Shown: in pieces, positions 48,019 to 58,187 of the stretch
How the letters are laid out: every line of letters starts with the position of its first letter
Position numbering within the stretch: the stretch's first letter is position 1
Notes under the pieces: model-generated
What the model was told of the DNA's origin: nothing
The model's input: the letters and a program-made list of their open reading frames with translations, nothing else
The model's database searches: none
NCBI GenBank assembly: GCA_030448055.1
Contig: JAUJNR010000002.1
Span: 827,882-891,881 of the forward strand
DNA length: 64,000 nt
Source of the DNA: Pyrinomonadaceae bacterium
GTDB lineage: Bacteria; Acidobacteriota; Blastocatellia; Pyrinomonadales; Pyrinomonadaceae
Reading direction: 5' to 3'
Position numbers and translations under genes: made by a program

Positions 48019-49894
48019 CCGCCAGCCCGCGCGGTGTTCGCAAAGATTGCAGTTGCACTAAACCGGCAGGAGCATTTGCCAGCCAGGTCGTCGGACAAAC
48101 GCCGCAGGTCGTGCATTTTTCCACCGCCGGACACGGTTTGCTCGATAGAGAAGCCTGCGATTTTTCATGTTCGGTTCGCAAAAATTCAAACGACAAACCC
48201 GAATCAACGATTGACCACGGCAGAAATTCATCGTAAGAGCGATTTCTCGAAGTGTGAAACGCGGCGTCAATTCCAGTCTCGCGCAAAGCGTCGTTTAAGT
48301 TTCCTCGCATCCGCGCCGCTGCTTCGATCACCCGCCCGACGGTTCGGTCGCCCGAAGAAAACAACGCTTGTTCGTGCGCGATTCGCGCCGACATCATCCG
48401 CACTTCGACATTCGGTATGCGCGATAAATTTTTCGCCGTCCATTTGAGACGGTTTTTCAATTCCTTTTCGTCGCAAACCGCATCCCACTGAAACGGCGTA
48501 TTCGGTTTCGGAACTAATCCGTTTAAGCTTGGAATGATTTTTCCGGCTTTCCCAAATCGCTTTCCGGCTTCGAGCATACGATCTTTGATTCGTTCGACGA
48601 GAACAATCATTTCTTCCAAATCTTCCTGGGTTTCAGTCGGCAGACCGACCATCAGATAAAGTTTGACGGTCAGCATTCCGCGGTCGAAAACCGCGCCGCA
48701 GATGTCCACGATTTCGTCGTTCGTCAGATTTTTATTAATCACGCGGCGCAGTCTGTCCGAGCCGGTTTCAGGCGCGACGGCGATTTGCTGGTCTTTAGAT
48801 TCGACGAGCGCGTCGAGCAGTTCTTCGGAAATCTGGTCTAACCTGAGAGATGAAACCGAAATGCGATACTCCATTTTTCGCAGTTCGCTCAAGATTGTGG
48901 AAATTTCGGGATGGTCGCAAACGGCAGTGGAAACTAAACCGATTTTATTTGTTTTTCCGCGCCACTCGCTCGCTTTCGCCAGAATATCTCGCGCCGGAAC
49001 GACGCGCGGCGGATAGTAATTATAACCCGCCCAGCAGAAACGGCAGCCCTGCGAACAGCCGCGCGAAATTTCGATTAAAAGCCGGTCGCCCATTTCCGCC
49101 TGCGGCGACCAAACGGCGGTCGAAGGCGCGAAAACGTCCTGATTCATCAAAAAATCTACGACTTCCGTTTCGTTTCGTTTGATGGCGCGGCGCAGCGTTC
49201 CTTCTTTCGGATTAGTCGAAGCGAGCGCGCGTCCGACTCGTTTCGGCACGCCGGTTTCTTTCGGCAGGTAGTCGAAAACCGTGCCGTCGTCGTTATAAAT
49301 TACGTCGTATAAAGACGGCACGTAAAAACCCCGACCAATACGCGCCAAACTTAATAAAATCTCTTCCTTTGTTTCGTTCTCGAAAATCGCGTCAACCAAT
49401 TGAAAAGCTAAAATCTCGCCTTCACCGACGGCGATGATGTCTGTGAAATCGGCAATCGGTTCAGGATTTAAAAACGAAGCCGCGCCGCCCATCACGACGA
49501 GCGGATGAAAATGATTTCTGTCTTTCGACCAGACGGGAATGCCCGAAAGCTGAAGCATCCGCGCCATATTCAGATAATCGGTTTCAAACGAAATCGAAAA
49601 GGCGACGACATCGAAGTCTTTGACCGGCGTTTGCGTTTCCAAAGACAAAAGCGGTGTGCGCGATTTTTCGTATTCTTTTAACTCCGCGTCGTCCGGCAGA
49701 AAAACGCGCTCGCACGAAACCTCCGGGATTTTATTGAAAAGCTCATACATCGTGTGCAGACCGAGATTCGCCATTCCGACCGCGTGCGTGTTCGGATAAC
49801 ACAGTGCAATGCTGAGCGCTGCGCCGTGCTTGACGACGACGCCTTCTTCGCTTTCCAATTTCTTTTTATAACTGTCTATAATCCGTTTGCTCAT
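48008..49894 (-). CDS. TIGR03960-type B12-binding/radical SAM protein
   Basis: ISRGCSQGCRFCWAGYNYYPPRVV (CxxxCxxC); GEGEILAFQLVDAI; start chosen at MSKRIIDSYKKKLESEEG. Confidence 0.9.
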   Translation of the reverse strand: MSKRIIDSYKKKLESEEGVVVKHGAALSIALCYPNTHAVGMANLGLHTMYELFNKIPEVSCERVFLPDDAELKEYEKSRTPLLSLETQTPVKDFDVVAFSISFETDYLNMARMLQLSGIPVWSKDRNHFHPLVVMGGAASFLNPEPIADFTDIIAVGEGEILAFQLVDAIFENETKEEILLSLARIGRGFYVPSLYDVIYNDDGTVFDYLPKETGVPKRVGRALASTNPKEGTLRRAIKRNETEVVDFLMNQDVFAPSTAVWSPQAEMGDRLLIEISRGCSQGCRFCWAGYNYYPPRVVPARDILAKASEWRGKTNKIGLVSTAVCDHPEISTILSELRKMEYRISVSSLRLDQISEELLDALVESKDQQIAVAPETGSDRLRRVINKNLTNDEIVDICGAVFDRGMLTVKLYLMVGLPTETQEDLEEMIVLVERIKDRMLEAGKRFGKAGKIIPSLNGLVPKPNTPFQWDAVCDEKELKNRLKWTAKNLSRIPNVEVRMMSARIAHEQALFSSGDRTVGRVIEAAARMRGNLNDALRETGIDAAFHTSRNRSYDEFLPWSIVDSGLSFEFLRTEHEKSQASLSSKPCPAVEKCTTCGVCPTTWLANAPAGLVQLQSLRTPRGLAVTV

Positions 49895-50146
49895 AATAGA
49901 AAACTTTCCGCTTTTCTGGCGAAACACCTATTTTACCTTGCCCCCAGCGAAAAAGATATTATTAATCAAATAAGGCTGATTTTACATTCCGGTGTTTTGT
50001 GAAACGATTGATTTGGATGCAAAAAATGCGAAACTCGCCGTCTCAAAAGACACGGTTAAAAAATGCTCGGAAATATTTACTAAGATGATTCGGTTATTAG
50101 TTTAATCGCTTTTGAGTATTACTTTTACAAAGCGCGGAAGTTTAAC

Positions 50147-50527
50147 TTATTCCAACTTTTCCTCGACCACTTTAGCTTTCAAGTTTTCGTGTTTGATGCC
50201 GACGCGCAAACGGCGGTAAATGCTCATCATCTGATTTGCCACCCACGGAATCGCAAAAAAAGCCAAAACGTAGCCGCGCCAGTCTTCGAGTAACAATTGA
50301 AAGCCCGTGAGCAGCAAAATCAAAATCGTCGTCCAGTGGCTAAAGCAATATTCGCATGTGAAAACGTAAAAAAATTTGCGCTGCGGAAGCGATTGGCAAT
50401 TGTCGCGGCGGTCTTGGCAGTATTCGCGCCACTCTTTAAAGATTTCCTCCTGCGTCACCGTCCAGGCGATTGAGCCGACGACCATCGAGAGAATTACGAG
50501 CCAGAAGATTTGCGTTGAAATATCCAT
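50147..50527 (-). CDS. Small membrane protein (DUF1360-like)
   Basis: QIFWLVILSMVVGSIAWTVTQEEIFKEWREYC, FFYVFTCEYCFSHWTTILILLLTGF. Confidence 0.6.
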   Translation of the reverse strand: MDISTQIFWLVILSMVVGSIAWTVTQEEIFKEWREYCQDRRDNCQSLPQRKFFYVFTCEYCFSHWTTILILLLTGFQLLLEDWRGYVLAFFAIPWVANQMMSIYRRLRVGIKHENLKAKVVEEKLE

Positions 50528-50534
50528 TTAAAAA

Positions 50535-50595
50535 TGATTTTGCGACTTGCGGCTGCAAAAAGCAATCGCAAATCGCAAATCTGAAATCGCAAATC
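50535..50595. repeat. Word-type inverted repeat (word ~ aaatcgc)
   Basis: gattttgcgacttgcgg ... gcaatcgcaaatcgcaaatctgaaatcgcaaatc. Confidence 0.65.
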
Positions 50596-50598
50596 TCT

Positions 50599-52332
50599 CT
50601 AGCTTTGTTTTCCTTCCAAAAACGCCTTCAAACGGCGCGAGCGCGACGGGTGACGCAGTTTTCGCAAAGCCTTCGCTTCGATTTGGCGAATGCGTTCGCG
50701 CGTGACGGCGAAATGCTGCCCGACTTCTTCGAGCGTGTGTTCCGACCCTGTATTGCCAAGTCCGAAACGCATTTTGATGACTTTTTCTTCGCGCGGCGTG
50801 AGCGTCGCTAAAACTTCGTCCGTGATTTCCCGAAGATTGCCGAACGTTACCGATTCCGCCGGATTCATAATTGATTTGTCCTCGATAAAATCGCCGAGAT
50901 GCGAATCTTCCTCTTCGCCAATCGGCGTTTCGAGGGAAATCGGCTCTTGCGCGATTTTCAAAACCTTGCGGACTTTGGAAACCGAGATGTCCATTTTCTT
51001 GGCGATTTCTTCGCTCGTCGGTTCGCGCCCCAACTCCTGAACGAGCGCGCGCGACGTGCGAATCAGCTTGTTGATCGTCTCAATCATATGGACGGGAATT
51101 CGAATCGTGCGCGCTTGGTCGGCGATTGCCCGCGTGATCGCCTGACGAATCCACCACGTCGCGTAAGTCGAGAATTTATAACCGCGCCGCCACTCGAATT
51201 TGTCAACCGCCTTCATCAAACCGATGTTGCCTTCCTGAATCAAATCGAGAAACTGCAAGCCGCGATTCGTGTATTTTTTCGCAATCGAAACGACGAGCCT
51301 GAGGTTAGCTTCGACGAGTTCGCGTTTCGCCTGATTCGTCTGCTGCTCGCCGACCAGAATCGTCTGCAAGGAGCGCTTGATTTCGACCGCCGGCAGATTG
51401 TATTTCGCTTCGATTTCCGCAATTTTCTTTTTCGATTCGGAAATCGCGCGCGTTAATTCTTTTTTCTGTTCGGGAGTAATCTTTTTGCTTTCAAGTTTAT
51501 CTTCCGCTTTGTTAATGTCGCGTTCGGCTTTGCGAATCTCGTCGGAGACTTTGCGAATCGCGCCGATCAGCTTTTGCATCGCCCGTTCGGTCAAATTCAA
51601 ATTCTTCGTTTCCTGCGAAACTTCCAGGCGGTAGCGCGCCGTCTGCCGTTTGAGCGACATCAGTTTTTTCGACGGTTTGCCTTTCGATTTCTTTTGCTCT
51701 TCGCACAAATTATCGTAAGCCTTGAGCGCTTTTTTGAAATTCTGGCGTATATTGTTGATGCCTTCAATCGTCCAGCGCAGATATTCTTCCGCTTTATCTT
51801 CTTCGCCCGTTAATTCGGCTTGTTCAGAAAAAGTCACGGTTTCGCGGATATAACCTTTGCCGCTTTCCAAATCGTCGCCGATTTGCAGCAGCCGTTCAAT
51901 CGCAATCGGCGAGCGCGAAATCGCCTTTCGGGTTTTAATTTGTCCACGTTCGATGCGCTGGGCAATCGTCACTTCGCCCTGTCTCGTCAAAAGCGGCACA
52001 ACGCCCATCTCGCGCAGGTAAAGTCGCACCGGATCATTCGATTTATCGAGCGTTCCGGCTGATAAATCCAGATCCAAATCGTCTTCGTCAATCTCTTCGT
52101 CCGAGTCGTCGTCGAGCGCGAGGCTCGCCGCTTTTTCGAGCAGTTGCGCATCGGTGTCGGCGACCGAAATATTCGCGCCTTCGAGCCGGGTCAAAACGTC
52201 TTCGATGTCGTCGGGCGACATCATCTTGTTGGGAATTTCGCGGTTCAGCTCATCAAAGCTGAGAAATTTTTTGCGCCTGCCGAGTGCCACCAGGCGATCC
52301 ATTAAATCTTCCTTTTCGTCGTAGTCTGCCAT
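50599..52332 (-). CDS. rpoD: RNA polymerase primary sigma factor (sigma-70)
   Basis: [84 protein letters not shown]. Confidence 0.97.
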   Translation of the reverse strand: MADYDEKEDLMDRLVALGRRKKFLSFDELNREIPNKMMSPDDIEDVLTRLEGANISVADTDAQLLEKAASLALDDDSDEEIDEDDLDLDLSAGTLDKSNDPVRLYLREMGVVPLLTRQGEVTIAQRIERGQIKTRKAISRSPIAIERLLQIGDDLESGKGYIRETVTFSEQAELTGEEDKAEEYLRWTIEGINNIRQNFKKALKAYDNLCEEQKKSKGKPSKKLMSLKRQTARYRLEVSQETKNLNLTERAMQKLIGAIRKVSDEIRKAERDINKAEDKLESKKITPEQKKELTRAISESKKKIAEIEAKYNLPAVEIKRSLQTILVGEQQTNQAKRELVEANLRLVVSIAKKYTNRGLQFLDLIQEGNIGLMKAVDKFEWRRGYKFSTYATWWIRQAITRAIADQARTIRIPVHMIETINKLIRTSRALVQELGREPTSEEIAKKMDISVSKVRKVLKIAQEPISLETPIGEEEDSHLGDFIEDKSIMNPAESVTFGNLREITDEVLATLTPREEKVIKMRFGLGNTGSEHTLEEVGQHFAVTRERIRQIEAKALRKLRHPSRSRRLKAFLEGKQS

Positions 52333-52637
52333 AAATTTATAAATACATTCGATTAAAAAACAGCGTAAATCGTTGTTTGCGAAATAAGTCTAAACGCTCC
52401 TCCCCGGTAAAAGGTTTCGGGCAAAAACAAAAGCGCGGCGCAAATAACTTCAATTCTTAACTTTTAAACAATTTTCAAATATGAAATCTGTGATTATAGA
52501 TTAAAAAAGATAAATTTTCCATCGCGTTATGAGAAAAGTTTCGCTGAGAACAAAGGAAGGAAAAATAAATCACGCCCCTAACCCGAAATGAATTATTCTT
52601 TTCCCGGTGGTATGCGCGTATCGCGCGTGGTTTCATA

Positions 52638-54485
52638 TTATTTTTCGACGATTCGTTTTTCAAAGTCGCGTTTCATCCGCGCCAGATTAATTTGCTCTGC
52701 AACGAGCGCGTCGCGCAAATCAAAATCGCCCGTCTGTTCGGCGAACACGAGTTCTTGGCTGATTTCTAAAATACGGCTGGCAATCGCCATCGAGCGCAAG
52801 GTGGCGACGCAGTTTTCCGCTTCTCTTAAAACCACGTCAATCGCTTCGTCCAAATCGCGCGCCGGTTCACTCATCAAAAGCACCGGCACGAAATCGCTCG
52901 CCGCCGCGTCGTCCTGAACGAGTTCAAGGAGATTTTCACCCGTCACGTCCGAGCCGATTTCCTTTAAGGCGAGTAAAGCGCGAAAAACTTCGGCGGTCGC
53001 CAGTGATTCATAATCGGTTTCTTCAAGTTGCGGTAAAATCATCTCGCGCAAATCCTTATCGTAAATCAGCAGCTCCAAAAGGTTCTGTTCGGCGACGGTC
53101 ATTCGCGCCTGCGTCGCGCGCGCGACTTGCTGTTTAATGGTCTGCGTTTCGACGCGCGTTCCGAGTTTGACGGTTTTCCACAAATCGCGCTTGAGAATCG
53201 CGTCGTCAACGCGCAGAAAATTCATTGTCTGATCAAAGGCATCGCGTTTTTGAATCGGATTTTTAATTGCCGAGAGAACCGGCATCAAATCCTCAATCGC
53301 TTCCGCCTTCTCTTTCGGCGAAGCCATATTTCGCTCGCGCGCCAGATTTTCCAAAACGAATTGCAAAAACGGAAACGCATTGCCGCGCAGATGATTATAA
53401 GCGTCCGCGCCGTTCTGTTTCAGAAAATCGTCTGGGTCGTTCCCGTCGGGCAAAATCAAAACTTTCGTTTCAAAATCATCTTTGACCAGCGTCTCAATCG
53501 CCCGCCGCGCCGCTTTGACGCCTGCTTTGTCGCCGTCGTAATTGATCACGACGCGCCTGGCAAATCTTCCCAAAAGTTTCGATTGTTCCGGCGTGAATGC
53601 CGTCCCTAAACTCGCCGCCGTATTTTTAATTCCGTATTGGTAAAGCGCGATTAAATCCAGATAACCTTCGACGAGAATCGCAAATTTTTTCTGCCGGATT
53701 TCCTCTTTCGATTGAAAAAGCCCGTAAAGATGCTCGCCTTTAATATACGCCGGAGTTTCGGGCGAGTTAAGATATTTCGGCTCGCCCTGCGCCAAAATTC
53801 TCGCGCCGAATGCAATCGGATTTCCTTTAATATCAAGCACGGGAAACATTATCCGCCCGCGAAACCGGTCATAAACTCGCTTCTTTTCTTCGTTGATGGA
53901 AACCAAGCCGCTCTGCTCGATCAATTTTTCGTCCGCGCCTTTTTCCTTCAAAAGCGACATCAATGCGTCCCAACTGTCCGGCGCGAAACCGATATGAAAA
54001 GCCTTTTGCGTTTCAATGGAAATTTCGCGTTTTTCCAAGTATTCCCGCGCCGCTTTGGAATGCGGATTGTTTTCCGAGAGATGATGTTCCCAAAATTCGA
54101 GCGCGTATTTATTTAATTCGATAACCTGGTCGGCGATTTCCTTTTTCTCTTCCCGACGCTTTTTGTTCTGCTCGTATTTTTTGTCGTCAATCGGCTCCGG
54201 CAGCGGCACGCCCGAAATTTCCGCAACGCGCTTAATCGCTTCGGGAAAATTCAAGCCTTCCATCTCCATCACAAACGTAAAGCAATTTCCGCCTTTCGCG
54301 CAGCCGAAACATTTGTAAAAACCTTTCGCCGGATTAACTGAAAACGACGGAGTTTTCTCTTGATGAAACGGACAACAGCCCATCCAATTCGCGCCTTTTT
54401 TCTTGAGCGGCGCGTAAGGTTCGATTATCCGCACCAAGTCAGCGCGCGTTTTCAAATCGTCAATGAAATGTTGTTCGTAGAGCAT
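52638..54485 (-). CDS. dnaG: DNA primase
   Basis: MGCCPFHQEKTPSFSVNPAKGFYKCFGCAKGGNCFTFVMEMEG; ILVEGYLDLIALYQYGIKNTAASLGTAFT. Confidence 0.97.
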   Translation of the reverse strand: MLYEQHFIDDLKTRADLVRIIEPYAPLKKKGANWMGCCPFHQEKTPSFSVNPAKGFYKCFGCAKGGNCFTFVMEMEGLNFPEAIKRVAEISGVPLPEPIDDKKYEQNKKRREEKKEIADQVIELNKYALEFWEHHLSENNPHSKAAREYLEKREISIETQKAFHIGFAPDSWDALMSLLKEKGADEKLIEQSGLVSINEEKKRVYDRFRGRIMFPVLDIKGNPIAFGARILAQGEPKYLNSPETPAYIKGEHLYGLFQSKEEIRQKKFAILVEGYLDLIALYQYGIKNTAASLGTAFTPEQSKLLGRFARRVVINYDGDKAGVKAARRAIETLVKDDFETKVLILPDGNDPDDFLKQNGADAYNHLRGNAFPFLQFVLENLARERNMASPKEKAEAIEDLMPVLSAIKNPIQKRDAFDQTMNFLRVDDAILKRDLWKTVKLGTRVETQTIKQQVARATQARMTVAEQNLLELLIYDKDLREMILPQLEETDYESLATAEVFRALLALKEIGSDVTGENLLELVQDDAAASDFVPVLLMSEPARDLDEAIDVVLREAENCVATLRSMAIASRILEISQELVFAEQTGDFDLRDALVAEQINLARMKRDFEKRIVEK

Positions 54486-54488
54486 TAA

Positions 54489-55262
54489 TTATTTTTTCTT
54501 TTTATCGGGAGCCGGCATCGGTGGTTTATCACCTTTCGGAACAAACCACAATTCGATTTCAGGTTCTTGACGATTTCCGCCGTAAATTGTTTTCAGCCTA
54601 CTTCGGGGAACTTTATAATTTTTTGTTAAATCACGCAGTGCGAAATTAGCAATCTGATTGCCGCGCTTAACGCCTTTTCCAAATTTCGTATAAACAACCA
54701 AATAGCCCGTTAACTTTGGATTTGCGAGCAAAGTTTTGGCAAAAGCGGCTCTGTTCGGGCTAAATTCACAACCTAAGTCCAGAAACCCATCACTGTAAAT
54801 ATCCAATCTGCCCGACCAGTTATTAAAATCAGCCCAGCTTTTATCGAACTGTTCGGTAGTAGTAATTTTATCTTCCGAAAAAAAATTGTCGGGTTTCGGC
54901 GGAGTCGCGCCTGCCGGAACAATCCAAAACTGTATTTTCATTTCATTTTGATTTTCGCCGCGCACAAGTGAAAATCTGCTCCCGTCAAAATTGCGAACGG
55001 TCGGATAGAATTCGGTTAAATATCTGGCAAAGTTTAAATTTTTACCTTCAGTCGAATCGTCTCCGTAAAGAACAAAATATCCTTGCGCTGAAGGATCATT
55101 ATGCAGTTGAACAAGAAAATTGTCGTAACGCGCCATTACGTCTTCGCTGCAAAGTTTTCCGAACTCGTCAATTAATATAGGATTTGGTTGTTCTTGTCCA
55201 AAGCGAATTTGAAAAGAAACAAACAGAATTATTAGAACGAGAAAGATTTTTTGTAACTGCAT
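54489..55262 (-). CDS. Hypothetical exported protein
   Basis: Signal peptide MQLQKIFLVLIILFVSFQIRFGQ; two internally similar halves (SAQGYFVLYGDDSTEGKN..ARYLTEFYPT / LTGYLVVYTKFGKGVKRG..FALRDLTKNYKV). Confidence 0.7.
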   Translation of the reverse strand: MQLQKIFLVLIILFVSFQIRFGQEQPNPILIDEFGKLCSEDVMARYDNFLVQLHNDPSAQGYFVLYGDDSTEGKNLNFARYLTEFYPTVRNFDGSRFSLVRGENQNEMKIQFWIVPAGATPPKPDNFFSEDKITTTEQFDKSWADFNNWSGRLDIYSDGFLDLGCEFSPNRAAFAKTLLANPKLTGYLVVYTKFGKGVKRGNQIANFALRDLTKNYKVPRSRLKTIYGGNRQEPEIELWFVPKGDKPPMPAPDKKKK

Positions 55263-55360
55263 AATTTTCTCCGTGAACAAAAAAGACGCAAATCTTTCGC
55301 GCCTTATACATTTTCCAAAATTTTTGCTCTAAATTCGGCATCTCGCGGCTCATAGATTTT

Positions 55361-55603
55361 TCAGCTCTTCCGCCAAATCGTTTTCATCATAGCCGAAACC
55401 GAAACATTATATTTGCCCAAAAGTTCGATAAAAGCGCGTTTCGACAAGCCGGCGACTTTCGCCGCTTGTCCCGACGAAAGTTTGCCGAGTTCGTAAAGTT
55501 TGGCGGCGATTATCATTTTCAATTCAAAATCGCTGACATCAACGCTTTTCGGTAATGTTAATTCGATTGTCCCGTTCATATTGAAATTTTCCGCGTCATT
55601 CAA
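55361..55603 (-). CDS. UPF0175 family protein (antitoxin-like), orphan
   Basis: LKMIIAAKLYELGKLSSGQAAKVAGLSKRAFIELLGKYNVSV. Confidence 0.85.
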   Translation of the reverse strand: MNDAENFNMNGTIELTLPKSVDVSDFELKMIIAAKLYELGKLSSGQAAKVAGLSKRAFIELLGKYNVSVSAMMKTIWRKS

Positions 55604-55619
55604 ATTTTTGTCAATAAAT

Positions 55620-58046
55620 TTACTGTTTCAATTCCGCTATCGTCGCGCCTTGCCCGCCTTGGTCGGGCGGCGCGAAACTGTAGCGCGCGACGTGCGGATG
55701 TCCTTTCAAAAAATGATGAACGAAGTTCTTTAACGCGCCCGTGCCGAAGCCGTGAATGATGCGGATTTGCGGCAGCGCGGCGAGATAGGCTTCGTCGAGA
55801 AAGCGGTCAATTTCGTATTCGGCGTCGCTCGTCGTGCGCCCGATGAGATTGAGTTCAGCGTTTAAATCTTCGGTGTCGAGCCGCAGATTTGAATTTTTCG
55901 CTTGGGCTTGCAGTTTTTCGCCGCGCGATTGTTTGTTCAATTCATTCGGCTGGTCGGTTTGAACAGAAACTGTTTGTAGATTCGATAATTTCTCGCGCAG
56001 CCGCATTGCGCCGACGAGAACTTCCGCCGAATCTTTGTCAATTTTTTCGACCGTGCCGACGCTGCCGAAACTCGTGCGGACTCGTGTGCCGACGGCAATG
56101 GGCGCGCTGGTCATTGGCGCGTCTGAGCCAGCCGATTCCGGCGAGCGGCTGAACGCCGAACGTTGGTTGCCCGAACTCACTTGCGATAAAACGGCGCGAT
56201 TTAATTCGGCTTTTCGCGCCGAGCGTTCTTTTTCGAGTTTGGCTTTTAACGCTTTGTCTTCGATGGAATTGATAAACGCCTTCGATTGTTTTTCAAAGCC
56301 TTCCACGGTTTCCGCCAACTGGTTTTCAAATTCCCGGCGGCGTTCCTTTTCGCGCTTTTTGGCTTCGATTTCGAGCGTCGCGTATTTATAGGCGACGGCT
56401 TCGCGCTCTTCTTCCAGAGCGCGACGCAAATCAATTGCGTTGGTTGTCTCCGTCTGCAGTTGCCGCAAATAAGTTTCCGATTCCTTGGCTGAAATGTCCA
56501 GATTCTCGCGCGCCGTTTCGATAACTTCATCGCGGATGCCGAAACGTCTGGCGATTTCGATTCCCGAAGACGCGCCCGCGAGTCCGACTAATAAACGATA
56601 CGTCGGCTGCAGAGTTTTTTCGTTGAATTCGACCGAGGCGTTGATCACGTTCTCGTCGTTCGCCGCATAGATTTTCAATCCGCGATAATGCGTCGAAGCG
56701 ATGACTTGCGCGCCGCATTTTTTTCGGAAGTAATCCACAATCGCCACGCCTAGCGCCGAGCCTTCGTCCGGGTCGGTTCCGGTTCCGACTTCATCCAATA
56801 AAACCAGCGACGGCGAATGACAATCGCGCATCATTCCGGCGATGTTCGAGATGTGCGAGGAAAAAGTCGAAAGATTCGCCGCCAAACTTTGATGGTCGCC
56901 GATGTCCGCCAGGACGGATTTGTAAAAGGGAATTTCCGCCGCGCGCGCCGGAACGGGCAAACCGGAAACCGCCATCAGCGACAACAATCCGGCGGTTTTC
57001 ATCACGACGGTTTTGCCGCCCGCGTTTGCGCCGGAAATTATCATCACGCCTTTTTCTCTTGTTAATTGAAAGCTGACCGGAACGATTTCGTTTTCGCTGC
57101 CGCGCAGATTTTCTTCTAAAAGCGGATGCCGCGCATCGGTCAAATCAAGCGTTTCGTCGGTTGAAATCATCGGCACGACCGCGTTAAATTTTCGCGCAAA
57201 TTCCGCTTTCGCTTTGATGAAATCGAGTTCGCCAACCGCTTCGACCGCCAGCTCGATGGCGGGAAGATTTTCTCGAAGGTCTTCGGTGAGCGCCAATAAA
57301 ATGCGAGCGACTTCGCGCTCTTCCTTACCTTTAAGATTTTGCAGTTCGTTGTTCGCCTCAATCGCTTCGAGCGGTTCGATGAAAACCGTCGCGCCCGACG
57401 ACGAAAAACCGTGCGCGACGCCGCCGACTTTGCCGCGAAAATCCGCTTTGACCGGAATCACGTAACGCTCGTTTCTCTGCGTCACAATCGCGTCCTGAAT
57501 CGCCGCGCCGGATGCGCGCATCACGTTTTCGAGAGACTTTTGCAGCCGTCCGCGCTGCAAATTAATTTCGCGCCGCACGCGCGCCAGTTCCGGCGAAGCA
57601 GCGTCGTCAATCTCGCCCGATGGAAGCAGTTTTTTATTGATTCTGCCGATTGCCTCAAAAAGCGTCGGCGGCAGATTTTCAACTGTTCGCCATAAAGTCG
57701 GCGCAAATTCTTTTTCGGGCGCGATTGCCGAACGCGCAAAAAGTGCCTGATTGCAGAGCCGCGTAATTTCAAGCATCGAAATTGGTTCGAGCGTCGCGTT
57801 TCTGATGCGCAAAATAGCGACGGCGTTTGAAGGGTCGGCTAAACCGCTGAATGACCACGAAACCTGTTTTTCCGCATTAAGCGAAATAGTTTCGGCGACG
57901 GCTTTTAAATTTGTTTCAAGTTCTAACCTACTCGTCAAAGGCGCGAGATTTACAAGACGCTCTTCGCCCATCGGCGTTTGCGCGTGGCGGCTGACCAGCG
58001 CGAGCAGTCTTTCGTATTCAAGAGATTGCAGAGTTTGTCGGTTCAT
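55620..58046 (-). CDS. mutS2: Endonuclease MutS2
   Basis: ISGANAGGKTVVMKTAGLLSLM; LVLLDEVGTGTDPDEGSALG; C-terminal Smr domain IRIIHGFGTGALKNFVHHFLKGHPHV. Confidence 0.96.
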   Translation of the reverse strand: MNRQTLQSLEYERLLALVSRHAQTPMGEERLVNLAPLTSRLELETNLKAVAETISLNAEKQVSWSFSGLADPSNAVAILRIRNATLEPISMLEITRLCNQALFARSAIAPEKEFAPTLWRTVENLPPTLFEAIGRINKKLLPSGEIDDAASPELARVRREINLQRGRLQKSLENVMRASGAAIQDAIVTQRNERYVIPVKADFRGKVGGVAHGFSSSGATVFIEPLEAIEANNELQNLKGKEEREVARILLALTEDLRENLPAIELAVEAVGELDFIKAKAEFARKFNAVVPMISTDETLDLTDARHPLLEENLRGSENEIVPVSFQLTREKGVMIISGANAGGKTVVMKTAGLLSLMAVSGLPVPARAAEIPFYKSVLADIGDHQSLAANLSTFSSHISNIAGMMRDCHSPSLVLLDEVGTGTDPDEGSALGVAIVDYFRKKCGAQVIASTHYRGLKIYAANDENVINASVEFNEKTLQPTYRLLVGLAGASSGIEIARRFGIRDEVIETARENLDISAKESETYLRQLQTETTNAIDLRRALEEEREAVAYKYATLEIEAKKREKERRREFENQLAETVEGFEKQSKAFINSIEDKALKAKLEKERSARKAELNRAVLSQVSSGNQRSAFSRSPESAGSDAPMTSAPIAVGTRVRTSFGSVGTVEKIDKDSAEVLVGAMRLREKLSNLQTVSVQTDQPNELNKQSRGEKLQAQAKNSNLRLDTEDLNAELNLIGRTTSDAEYEIDRFLDEAYLAALPQIRIIHGFGTGALKNFVHHFLKGHPHVARYSFAPPDQGGQGATIAELKQ

Positions 58047-58187
58047 CGTCTTTTATCGTAAATCGTTTTTCGCTTTTTGTCAGTTGCGGTTTTCCGCCCG
58101 ATGACAAATAAAAATTCTCTTGCCAAAGAAAAGTTCCGATGCCATAATCCGTCTGTTCATTTCAACTTTCACAGGCGCAAATAAAAA

